9,096 nucleotides of DNA, from contig JALOMY010000094.1 of assembly GCA_025455225.1 (NCBI GenBank), positions 1 to 9,096 of the forward strand, written 5' to 3'. A program made the translations under genes and the position numbers. Every line of letters starts with the position of its first letter. Position 1 is the first letter of the stretch. Positions 1 to 6,892 of this stretch are shown here, piece by piece. Under the pieces are notes generated by a model. It made no database searches. It was not told the origin of the DNA and worked only from the letters and a program-made list of their open reading frames with translations. The DNA comes from Cyclobacteriaceae bacterium (GTDB lineage Bacteria > Bacteroidota > Bacteroidia > Cytophagales > Cyclobacteriaceae).

Positions 1-1
1 C

Positions 2-1891
2 GATCGTGCGCTGGCTGTACAGCGAAAGAAATATGAATCTATTTCCGTTTCAGCTGAAGGTGGTGATTGGATTGATGGGGTTAAATCAAAATTGGCACTA
101 ACAGGTCCGGCAGAAGCTACCGTAACCATTTCAGATAACCAACAAACAGTTGCATCTGTTCAGCTGGATTCTACCGGCTTCGGTACTTGTGAATTGACAC
201 CCCGTGCAGGAATCCGTTACCAGGTTAAATCAGGTAGCTCGATAACCTCGCTAAACTTGCCGGTTAAAAATGATGGAATTTCAGTAATACTACGTGATGC
301 CAATTCGGGTTCGTTTGATTTACAACTGCCGATTAATTCAGCCCATGTCACTCAATCTTTACTGGCATTAATTGTTTCACAAGGTAAAATTCTTCATCAA
401 AAGATTTTTACGGTGGATGATTCCCGAAAAGCTAATCTTCAGTTTGGAGAATTCACTACATCGGCCTTTCATGTTTTGTACATATTCAATGAGAAAAGTG
501 AATTGCTTTCAGAACGGATTTTTTTACCCATGCCTTCCGGGCAGCCTAAGCTGGATGTCCAGTTACCGCAATCCGTTAATCACCGGCAAACGAATACAGT
601 TACAATAGCAATGAAGGATGAGCAAGGAAATGCCTTGCATGGTAACTTTACCTTGTCCATTATTCAGTCGAAATTATTTCCGTCCAACCCTGTTCCAAAT
701 GCCTTTTACCTGTCAGACTTACCCGAGGTTATGTATCGGTTGGAAGCTTACGGAGATCCTATCAAGAATTCCATTAATGATTTTTTAATTACACAAAAAT
801 GGAACCGCCTGAATTGGAAGGATATTCTGCAATCCAATTACCCAACTGTGAAATATCCGTTCAGAACCACACTCAACATGAAAGGTGAAATAACGGCTCG
901 AAAAGACGGTGCAGTTCTTCCGGATTCAGTTCAGCTAGTCATGTATCTTCTTTCAAACACGCAGGGTTATGAAACCCCGGTTCGTAAGGGGAAGTTTGAA
1001 ATTCCCTACCTCAATGACTTTTGGGGTAACGACCGTGCATTCATGGGTGTGGGGTTTGGCAATCAAATTCTTGACTCTGAATTCTCGATTAAGATACTTA
1101 ACGATTCCCTTGCCTTTCAAAATCCTTACCGGTCGAATCAACTGAATGCACCCTCCGCATACGGTTTGTACGCATCAACAAAAAGAATAATTGATCAATC
1201 GTATTCCGCTTATGAGCAACGAAACTCAGGAAAACGAAGTGAGGTTCTGCCAAATGATCTGTTTGAAGAAGAATACGATGGCGCTGATTATTCCGTTAAC
1301 GTGGCTGACTATGTGGTGTTTCCTAACATGAAGGATCTGATCCACGAAGTAATCCCGTTCGTGAAATTTCGTGCAAAAGGAAATGAACCAACTCTTCGGG
1401 TTATGTTCCGCAACAGCAACGGTACCCGCATTTACGATATCAACCCTGTCTTTATTATTGATGGAGTAATGACGCGTAGCACACCGTATTTTATCAATCT
1501 GAATCCTGCCGATATCCTTACCATAAAAATCATTAACAATCCCAACAAGCTTGCCCGGATGGGTGTCTTTGGTAAAAATGGTGTAATACTCGTTACCTCG
1601 AAGAAAGGCAACCTGGGCGAACCTTTACTGAAAGAAAATTATATTGATCTGGTGGGTCTGTCGGAAACCGTATTACCCTCCACACAAAAAATCAGAGCCG
1701 CTAATATTCCAACAACGGCCTCAACGCTGTATTGGAATCCGGAAGCTAAAATAGGTGAATCTGGTAAAACTGAATTTACGTTCAATTCCACCGATGACAT
1801 CGGTAAAATGAAAATCATAATTCAGGGGATTACTTCTTCCGGTAAGGCAATCGTTCTTGAAAAAGAATTTGAAGTCGTTTATCATCCGTAA
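2..1891 (+). CDS. Macroglobulin-like envelope protein with TonB-plug-like segment, 5'-truncated by window edge
   Basis: The reading frame is open from the first bases of the window to a TAA stop, giving 629 visible residues; the true start lies upstream. The segment 'STGFGTCELTPRAGIRYQV' near the visible N-terminus resembles the repeated beta-sandwich (MG) modules of bacterial alpha-2-macroglobulin-like proteins, as does the later 'TVTIAMKDEQGNALHGNFTL'. Visible residues about 481-538 resemble a TonB-receptor plug: 'PVFIIDG', then 'NPADILTIKIINN', then 'GVFGKNGVILVTSKKG'. No 22-strand outer-membrane barrel follows; about 90 residues remain, including 'TLYWNP' near residue 575 and a closing 'GKMKIIIQGITSSGKA' strand pair. 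From family knowledge such proteins are exported and envelope-associated, with unknown substrate. A signal peptide would lie outside the window. The internal TTG at 92 is not a credible start because the frame and the domain both continue upstream of it. The downstream neighbour is convergent, 47 bp away. Domain class is fairly sure; biological role is unknown. Confidence 0.85.
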   Translation, partial: DRALAVQRKKYESISVSAEGGDWIDGVKSKLALTGPAEATVTISDNQQTVASVQLDSTGFGTCELTPRAGIRYQVKSGSSITSLNLPVKNDGISVILRDANSGSFDLQLPINSAHVTQSLLALIVSQGKILHQKIFTVDDSRKANLQFGEFTTSAFHVLYIFNEKSELLSERIFLPMPSGQPKLDVQLPQSVNHRQTNTVTIAMKDEQGNALHGNFTLSIIQSKLFPSNPVPNAFYLSDLPEVMYRLEAYGDPIKNSINDFLITQKWNRLNWKDILQSNYPTVKYPFRTTLNMKGEITARKDGAVLPDSVQLVMYLLSNTQGYETPVRKGKFEIPYLNDFWGNDRAFMGVGFGNQILDSEFSIKILNDSLAFQNPYRSNQLNAPSAYGLYASTKRIIDQSYSAYEQRNSGKRSEVLPNDLFEEEYDGADYSVNVADYVVFPNMKDLIHEVIPFVKFRAKGNEPTLRVMFRNSNGTRIYDINPVFIIDGVMTRSTPYFINLNPADILTIKIINNPNKLARMGVFGKNGVILVTSKKGNLGEPLLKENYIDLVGLSETVLPSTQKIRAANIPTTASTLYWNPEAKIGESGKTEFTFNSTDDIGKMKIIIQGITSSGKAIVLEKEFEVVYHP

Positions 1892-1938
1892 ATCATACGA
1901 ATGCCAGCTACTTCACTTTCAACCGGATTTAACCCCTG

Positions 1939-2670
1939 CTAAATCTGAAGTTTAAAATTGTCAAGATCGATATCGTCCGCTCCCTTTTCATCAAATGGGT
2001 ACTCGATTAGTTGTTGAAAATTATATAAGGTTATCAGAATCAGGGAGCTGAACCCAGCCGTAAAATAAAGAGCCCACATCGGTAATTGATTTTCCAATTC
2101 ATAAACAACCATTGGCGCCTGGATAACCGCAAAAACATTGATAAAACTCAGCGAATAAAACCGAAGCCCGATCATGGTACGATGCCGAACAAGACTGAGC
2201 AGAAACGTTGAGGCTTCCATGGAATCGCGCAGGTACCTGATAATACGAATCACAATGCGGCCTGAAATAAATTCACGGTTTCGTTCTACGAATTGATAAA
2301 TCGAATCAATAGACTTCTGAAATTGGACATTATCTCCATTCGCATTCCGCAATTGTTTAAAGATAGATTCCGTGGCTTGTATTAAAAGCAATCTGCCTTC
2401 TGCCTTTTGTTCGGTACTGAGGTCACGTTCGCTCTGAAGGGAGTAATTAATAGCTGTAAACCCTGCTTTAAATACGCTTAAAAATTCAAGTGCACGTTCT
2501 CTTCGTTTAAAGGCAGTTTGAATTGAGGTGCCTAATGGAAAGGCTACTGCAAGTCCGAATACCACAATATCAAAGTGTATCTTAAAATTAAATTTAATGG
2601 CCAGGTAACAGGAAAGCAGCGAGATTGCTAAAACAATTGCCGTTCGGAAATTGAAGTATTGAAGAATCAT
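1939..2670 (-). CDS. Four-helix inner-membrane protein, bestrophin-like topology
   Basis: This 243-residue protein has two N-terminal hydrophobic helices (about 9-26 and 32-50), a central helical soluble part of roughly 110 residues, and two C-terminal hydrophobic helices (about 168-190 and 197-217). It ends with 'IEYPFDEKGADDIDLDNFKL'. That layout, the basic stretch 'FKRRERA' right after helix 2, and the closing 'PF...DDIDLD' pattern resemble the bestrophin / DUF4239 group of membrane proteins, some of which are anion channels. The similarity is by topology and short motifs only, so channel activity is not shown. The ATG start gives a protein beginning just before helix 1. No Shine-Dalgarno is visible, which is normal for Bacteroidota. 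It is transcribed away from the TPR gene, across a shared 127-bp spacer, and converges on the macroglobulin-like gene, with no clear terminator hairpin in the 47-bp gap. A generic conserved membrane protein is the alternative. Confidence 0.8.
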   Translation of the reverse strand: MILQYFNFRTAIVLAISLLSCYLAIKFNFKIHFDIVVFGLAVAFPLGTSIQTAFKRRERALEFLSVFKAGFTAINYSLQSERDLSTEQKAEGRLLLIQATESIFKQLRNANGDNVQFQKSIDSIYQFVERNREFISGRIVIRIIRYLRDSMEASTFLLSLVRHRTMIGLRFYSLSFINVFAVIQAPMVVYELENQLPMWALYFTAGFSSLILITLYNFQQLIEYPFDEKGADDIDLDNFKLQI

Positions 2671-2745
2671 AGAGTATCGATTGAGCTGGCTTTATACGGT
2701 AATTTATAAAAAAGAAAAAGATTGAGTTCAAGTTACCAACATTCA

Positions 2746-2776
2746 AATGAAGTATTAATACAATACAATAAATTTA
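2746..2776 (+). promoter_or_regulatory. Possible promoter for the TPR gene
   Basis: AATG (2746-2749), 19 bases, then TAAATTTA (2769-2776) approximates the Bacteroidota TTTG-N19-TAnnTTTG promoter. A start about six bases after the box would leave a leader of roughly 16 nt before the ATG at 2798. The -7 box is self-complementary and could also be read on the other strand. The -33 element is poor. Confidence 0.3.
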
Positions 2777-2798
2777 CACGAGCTCAGAAATTTTACAA
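2769..2798 (-). promoter_or_regulatory. Possible promoter for the bestrophin-like gene
   Basis: On the minus strand a TTG (complement of 2796-2798) is followed by 19 bases and then TAAATTTA (2776-2769). This is one base from the Bacteroidota TAnnTTTG -7 box with a typical -33 spacing. It would give a leader of about 90 nt. The -33 part overlaps the start codon of the divergent gene. The match is weak enough to occur by chance in A/T-rich DNA. Confidence 0.25.
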
Positions 2799-4765
2799 TG
2801 CAGTATTCATCTTCCGGATCTCATTGCTTCTTGCGGTTTGTACGGGTTTTTTTGCTGCCTGTAACCATTTACTCCCTGGCATACCATGCGTATAGTCAAC
2901 AGGACTTAACCGAAGTTTTCAAACCCAATTTATTGCCTGTTGTCAGCCCATACGAATACCTGGATGTTGAATTTACCTGGAATATTCCCGGTAAGGCCCA
3001 GGCGTACCTGAATGCCGGTATTACAGAATTAAAAGAAGGAAGCCCGCCAATGGCTTTACAAAATTTTAATGAAGCCATTCAACAACATGAATTCTGGGTA
3101 TCGTATTACTACCGGGGCATTATTCATCGAATTCTCGGTAACAACCAGGAGGCCGAGAATGATTTTAAACAGGTATTGAAACTACAAAAAACCTGTGCAG
3201 AAGCCTTGTATGCCCTGGGAGATCTTTACCAGCAAACAGAAAAATTTGATCAGGCCGCTTCGTATTATGAAAGTGCTATTAAACTGGATCCTAAATTGGT
3301 TCGGGGAACCTATCAATTGGGAAACCTCGCGCTTTTGGCAGGAGAAATTAACCGGGCCGTAAAATATTATGAAAAATGCATCCAGATAGACCCTGCATTT
3401 CCGGATGCCTATTTGCGTTTGGGACTTTTAAAATTTTCTCCCCGAAAAAAAGACCGTGATGCTATCGTTTATTTGGACAAAGCCATTCAGGTTGATTCCA
3501 CCTTTGAAAATGGTTTATACTGGCGCGGACTAATTTATATTCTATTGAATGATTTCGAAGAGGGTTTAAGCGATTGGAACCGTCTGATCCAGATGAATCC
3601 CAACAACCCCTTACTGCTCAGCAATCGGGGTGTGGTCTATATGGCACTCGATGATTATGAAAATGCCTACCGCGACCTTCGGGATGCCTTGATGATGTAC
3701 TATGAAGATGAAGAACAATTTGCCGGTCAGCAAACCCTGATCGATAAACGAATTGATCTGCAAGCAGCCGTTTCATACCTTAATCGGTATGGTTATGGAT
3801 TACCTGAAAAATCATTTCTTCAAATCAAGAAAGGTTTCTGTTTGCTCATTACCGGCAAGCCTCAGGAAAGCATAAAGAATTTTAAAGCAGCGGCTTATCC
3901 TGAACCCTCCGCTGCTGCCTTTTACCTCACGGGTCTTGCCTATGAGCAAGTTCCCCGGTTTGACTCCGCTCATTTCTTCTATGACCTGGCCTTGAAGTAT
4001 GATGAGGATTTGCTTGATGCATATAAAAAGCGCGCCATTTATCGTTACGAAATGCGCGACTGGAAAGGATCTTATAATGATTTTAGCCAAATGATAAGGC
4101 TTCAACCGGAATCACTGGTACCCTACCGGTTACGCGGCTTTGTAAAATCCAATCTCAGGGATTTTTACGGGTGCATTCTTGACCTGACGCATGTTCTTAA
4201 TTCGGATTCATCGGATTATGAAGTATGGAAAACCCGGGGGTATTGCCGTCAGCAGGTGGGTGATACACTCGGGGCTTTGAATGACTACAGGAAAGGGCTG
4301 AAAATCAATACTACCGATGCCGACCTTTATGAGATTGTTGCACAGAGTTTCCTGAAAGCAAAAGATACCTCTTCCGCCCTGGAAGTTCTGATGGAATATG
4401 AAAATGCCTTTCCGAATTCCGATAAGCCGGTCCTTCAAAAAGTCAGAATCTTAATCGAGCAAAATAAACTGGAACAGGCACGCAATGAACTTGATAAATT
4501 GATTACCTCCAATCCCACCATTCATTACGACCGGCAATACCTCTCGTACATACAAATGCTGGAAGGCTTAATTGATATGCGCAGCGGCAAGTTGAAAAAC
4601 GCGAAAGAAAAATTTACAGCCTCTCTCAAGAACAACCCCGAATTATTGGAGGCCCGGCTCCATCGGTATAAGACTTATGTACTGTTGGGCGAAGCAAAAA
4701 AAGCAGAAGAGGACCTGTTGATCTTAAAAAAATCGAATTACAAAGATGCCGGATTGCCGGATTGA
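2798..4765 (+). CDS. Secreted tetratricopeptide-repeat (TPR) protein
   Basis: This 655-residue protein starts with a plausible signal peptide: basic residues at R13 and R16, a hydrophobic core around 17-30, and a likely cleavage site after 'AYS' at residue 33. It should therefore act in the periplasm or outside the cell. From about residue 67 to near the C-terminus I count about 16 TPR-like units of 34 residues, for example 'AEALYALGDLYQQTEKFDQA' and 'RGTYQLGNLALLAGEINRAV', each ending in the usual '(K/Q)xxP/D' turn. A non-canonical stretch at about 303-335 interrupts the array between units 7 and 8. TPR arrays are protein-binding scaffolds and no catalytic domain is present, so the partner is unknown. 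The ATG chosen is the one that gives the signal peptide. dnaK follows after 122 bp on the same strand but has its own apparent regulatory region, so cotranscription is uncertain. Confidence 0.9.
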   Translation: MQYSSSGSHCFLRFVRVFLLPVTIYSLAYHAYSQQDLTEVFKPNLLPVVSPYEYLDVEFTWNIPGKAQAYLNAGITELKEGSPPMALQNFNEAIQQHEFWVSYYYRGIIHRILGNNQEAENDFKQVLKLQKTCAEALYALGDLYQQTEKFDQAASYYESAIKLDPKLVRGTYQLGNLALLAGEINRAVKYYEKCIQIDPAFPDAYLRLGLLKFSPRKKDRDAIVYLDKAIQVDSTFENGLYWRGLIYILLNDFEEGLSDWNRLIQMNPNNPLLLSNRGVVYMALDDYENAYRDLRDALMMYYEDEEQFAGQQTLIDKRIDLQAAVSYLNRYGYGLPEKSFLQIKKGFCLLITGKPQESIKNFKAAAYPEPSAAAFYLTGLAYEQVPRFDSAHFFYDLALKYDEDLLDAYKKRAIYRYEMRDWKGSYNDFSQMIRLQPESLVPYRLRGFVKSNLRDFYGCILDLTHVLNSDSSDYEVWKTRGYCRQQVGDTLGALNDYRKGLKINTTDADLYEIVAQSFLKAKDTSSALEVLMEYENAFPNSDKPVLQKVRILIEQNKLEQARNELDKLITSNPTIHYDRQYLSYIQMLEGLIDMRSGKLKNAKEKFTASLKNNPELLEARLHRYKTYVLLGEAKKAEEDLLILKKSNYKDAGLPD

Positions 4766-4786
4766 GGCCGAAATCCAGTCAATTTT

Positions 4787-4822
4787 CTGTCATTGTGTCA
4801 TCGAAATCCCGCCTGAATCCCG
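4787..4822 (+). promoter_or_regulatory. Direct-repeat cluster upstream of dnaK, candidate regulatory site
   Basis: Two copies of TGTCA (4788-4792 and 4796-4800) are separated by TTG. Four bases later come two copies of AATCCCG (4805-4811 and 4816-4822), whose starts are 11 bp apart, about one helical turn. This lies 66-101 bp before the dnaK start in an otherwise unremarkable spacer. Paired half-sites at helical spacing suggest a protein-binding region, possibly for stress control of dnaK. No CIRCE inverted repeat is present. Function is inferred from position only. Confidence 0.4.
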
Positions 4823-4887
4823 GTGGCATAACCCTTGATAAGACATTTGCGGTAATTCGAATCAGGAATCTATAAATATAACTTATC

Positions 4888-6810
4888 ATGGGAAAAATCA
4901 TTGGAATCGACCTGGGTACTACGAACTCTTGCGTAGCCGTAATGGAGGGTAGCGAACCTGTTGTTATCCCCAACAGCGAGGGCCGCAGAACCACACCATC
5001 CATAGTTGCCTTTTTGGATGGAGGCAAAGGAGAACGCAAAGTAGGTGACCCGGCTAAACGTCAGGCTATCACCAATCCTAAGAATACGGTAATGTCCATT
5101 AAGCGATTCATGGGCAAAAAATTCGCAGATGTTGGTGAAGAAAAGAAAATTGTATCCTACCAGGTAGAAAGTGGGAATAACGACACCGTGCGGGTTCGTA
5201 TTGGCGACCGTTTATATACTCCGCAGGAGATCTCGGCTATGATTCTTCAGAAGATGAAAAGTACTGCTGAAGATTACCTGGGCACTACGGTTACCGAAGC
5301 TGTAATTACGGTACCTGCCTACTTCAACGATGCGGAACGCCAGGCAACAAAAGAAGCCGGTCAGATTGCCGGTCTGGATGTAAAGCGTATCATCAACGAA
5401 CCTACTGCCGCAGCTTTAGCTTACGGACTGGATAAGAAAAATAAAGACATGAAAATCGCAGTGTACGACCTGGGAGGTGGTACCTTCGATATTTCCATAT
5501 TGGAATTGGGCGATGGTGTGTTCGAAGTAAAATCAACCAATGGTGATGTTCACCTGGGCGGTGATGACTTCGACATGAAGATCATCAACTGGCTGGCCGA
5601 TGAATTCAAGAATGAACGCAACATCGATTTACGTAAAGACCCGATGGCGCTTCAGCGTTTGAAAGAAGCCGCTGAAAAAGCCAAGATCGAATTGTCCAGT
5701 TCACAAGAAACTGAGATCAACCTACCGTACATCACTTCGATTGATGGTGTACCTGAACACCTGGTGAAAAAATTGACGAAAGCCAAATTTGAACAATTGG
5801 TAGACGACCTGGTTCAACGTACACTTGAACCGTGCCGTAAGGCCGTACAGGATGCCGGAGTATCCGTTAATGATATTGACGAAGTAATATTGGTGGGTGG
5901 TTCAACCCGTATTCCACGCATCCAGGAAGTTGTAGAAAAATTCTTCAACAAGAAACCTTCTAAAGGAGTAAACCCGGATGAAGTGGTAGCAGTTGGTGCT
6001 GCTATTCAGGGTGGTGTGCTGACCGGAGAAGTTAAAGATGTATTGTTGCTCGATGTTACTCCGCTCTCATTGGGTATTGAAACGCTGGGTGGTGTGTTTA
6101 CGAAACTGATTGAATCGAATACTACCATTCCTTCGAAAAAATCTGAGGTATTCTCAACCGCTGCCGATAACCAGCCTTCCGTTGAAATCCATGTACTTCA
6201 GGGCGAACGTCCGATGGCTAAGGATAACCGTACAATCGGTCGATTCCATCTGGATGGAATTCCTCCTGCTCCGCGTGGCATTCCACAGATTGAAGTAACC
6301 TTCGATATCGATGCCAACGGTATCCTGCATGTATCGGCCAAGGACAAAGGCACCGGAAAGGAACAGAAAATACGCATTGAAGCTTCCAGCGGATTAACCG
6401 ATCAGGAAATTCAGAAGATGAAACAGGAAGCTGAAGCCAATGCTGAAGCCGATAAGCGTGTCAAGGAAAAAGCTGAAAAAGTCAACCAGGCTGATTCGTT
6501 GATCTTCCAGACCGAGAAACAACTAAAAGAATATGGCGATAAGTTGTCAGACGGAAACAAGAGTGCAATCAACAGCGCGCTTGAGAAATTGAAAGAAGCT
6601 CATAAGAGCCAGGATCTGACTGCCATTGAAACAGCTATGGCCTCTCTTAATGCCGCATGGCAGGCTGCTTCCCAGGAAATGTACCAGGCTACGCAAGGTG
6701 CCGGTGCAGCCGGAGCCCAACCCGGAGCCGGTGCTGGAGCTTCAGGTAGTTCAACGGATGCGAACAATGTTTCCGATGTTGAGTACGAAGAAGTAAACGA
6801 TAAGAAGTAA
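4888..6810 (+). CDS. dnaK: Molecular chaperone DnaK (Hsp70)
   Basis: DnaK is the ATP-driven cytoplasmic Hsp70 chaperone that binds exposed hydrophobic segments of client proteins, working with DnaJ and GrpE (neither is in this window). The 640-residue length is standard. The ATPase domain shows phosphate loop 1 'GIDLGTTNSCVAVMEG' near the N-terminus, a lysine at 72 matching the catalytic K70 of E. coli, 'VPAYFNDAERQATK' from 142, 'IINEPTAAALAYG' from 168, 'DLGGGTFDIS' with the autophosphorylation threonine T199, and 'VILVGGSTR' from 333. The interdomain linker 'DVLLLDVTPLSLGIE' starts at 384. A substrate-binding beta domain, a helical lid, a Gly/Ala-rich tail (about 604-625) and a terminal 'EYEEVNDKK' follow. 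No key residue appears lost. Many codons end in C or G, consistent with high expression. The start is fixed by the conserved MGKIIGIDLG. The stop lies in a hairpin and a terminator follows. Confidence 0.99.
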   Translation: MGKIIGIDLGTTNSCVAVMEGSEPVVIPNSEGRRTTPSIVAFLDGGKGERKVGDPAKRQAITNPKNTVMSIKRFMGKKFADVGEEKKIVSYQVESGNNDTVRVRIGDRLYTPQEISAMILQKMKSTAEDYLGTTVTEAVITVPAYFNDAERQATKEAGQIAGLDVKRIINEPTAAALAYGLDKKNKDMKIAVYDLGGGTFDISILELGDGVFEVKSTNGDVHLGGDDFDMKIINWLADEFKNERNIDLRKDPMALQRLKEAAEKAKIELSSSQETEINLPYITSIDGVPEHLVKKLTKAKFEQLVDDLVQRTLEPCRKAVQDAGVSVNDIDEVILVGGSTRIPRIQEVVEKFFNKKPSKGVNPDEVVAVGAAIQGGVLTGEVKDVLLLDVTPLSLGIETLGGVFTKLIESNTTIPSKKSEVFSTAADNQPSVEIHVLQGERPMAKDNRTIGRFHLDGIPPAPRGIPQIEVTFDIDANGILHVSAKDKGTGKEQKIRIEASSGLTDQEIQKMKQEAEANAEADKRVKEKAEKVNQADSLIFQTEKQLKEYGDKLSDGNKSAINSALEKLKEAHKSQDLTAIETAMASLNAAWQAASQEMYQATQGAGAAGAQPGAGAGASGSSTDANNVSDVEYEEVNDKK

Positions 6811-6818
6811 TTCTTATC
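6799..6818 (+). other. GUAA-tetraloop hairpin enclosing the dnaK stop codon
   Basis: GATAAGAA (6799-6806) and TTCTTATC (6811-6818) are perfect 8-bp inverted arms around the loop GTAA. In RNA the loop GUAA fits the stable GNRA tetraloop class and contains the UAA stop codon. No T-tract follows, so it is not itself a terminator. It stands 16 bases before the intrinsic terminator stem. It could influence mRNA stability or termination, or be chance. Confidence 0.5.
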
Positions 6819-6834
6819 AATTGATTAATACACG

Positions 6835-6864
6835 AAAGTCCTGGTTAAACGCCAGGACTTTTTG
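6835..6864 (+). terminator. Intrinsic terminator of dnaK
   Basis: AAAGTCCTGG (6835-6844) pairs perfectly with CCAGGACTTT (6852-6861) around a 7-base loop, and the 3' arm runs into TTTTT then G. This is a textbook rho-independent terminator, 24 bases after the dnaK stop. Its position argues against any start for the next gene upstream of about 6865. Confidence 0.9.
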
Positions 6865-6892
6865 TTTATATTCCATTATTAAATCAACTCCC

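Noticed and set aside
92..94. TTG as the start of the first gene
   Set aside because: The frame is open to the window edge and the macroglobulin-type sequence continues upstream of it, so the gene is simply cut by the window.
4748..4763. Tandem GCCGGATT repeat at the end of the TPR gene
   Set aside because: Two 8-bp copies inside the last codons of a coding region; likely chance, with no extension beyond the gene.
4759..4776. GGATT/AATCC hairpin after the TPR gene as a terminator
   Set aside because: The 5-bp stem is too weak and its T-run (TTTT) starts about 7 bases beyond the stem.
4766..4887. CIRCE element or sigma-32 promoter upstream of dnaK
   Set aside because: No TTAGCACTC-N9-GAGTGCTAA repeat is present. 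A CTTGATA at 4834-4840 looks like a sigma-32 -35 box, but no CCCAT-type -10 follows at the right distance.
4779..5039. Minus-strand open frame over the dnaK start
   Set aside because: It overlaps the highly conserved dnaK 5' end in antisense and its product has no recognisable motif; it is a shadow frame.
6704..6760. Gly/Ala-rich low-complexity repeat in dnaK as an unusual feature
   Set aside because: Flexible G/A/S-rich C-terminal tails are common in bacterial DnaK proteins.
6821..6892. Upstream TTG extension of the amidohydrolase by 24 residues
   Set aside because: It runs across the dnaK terminator hairpin and would bury a good signal peptide that starts at the ATG at 6893.
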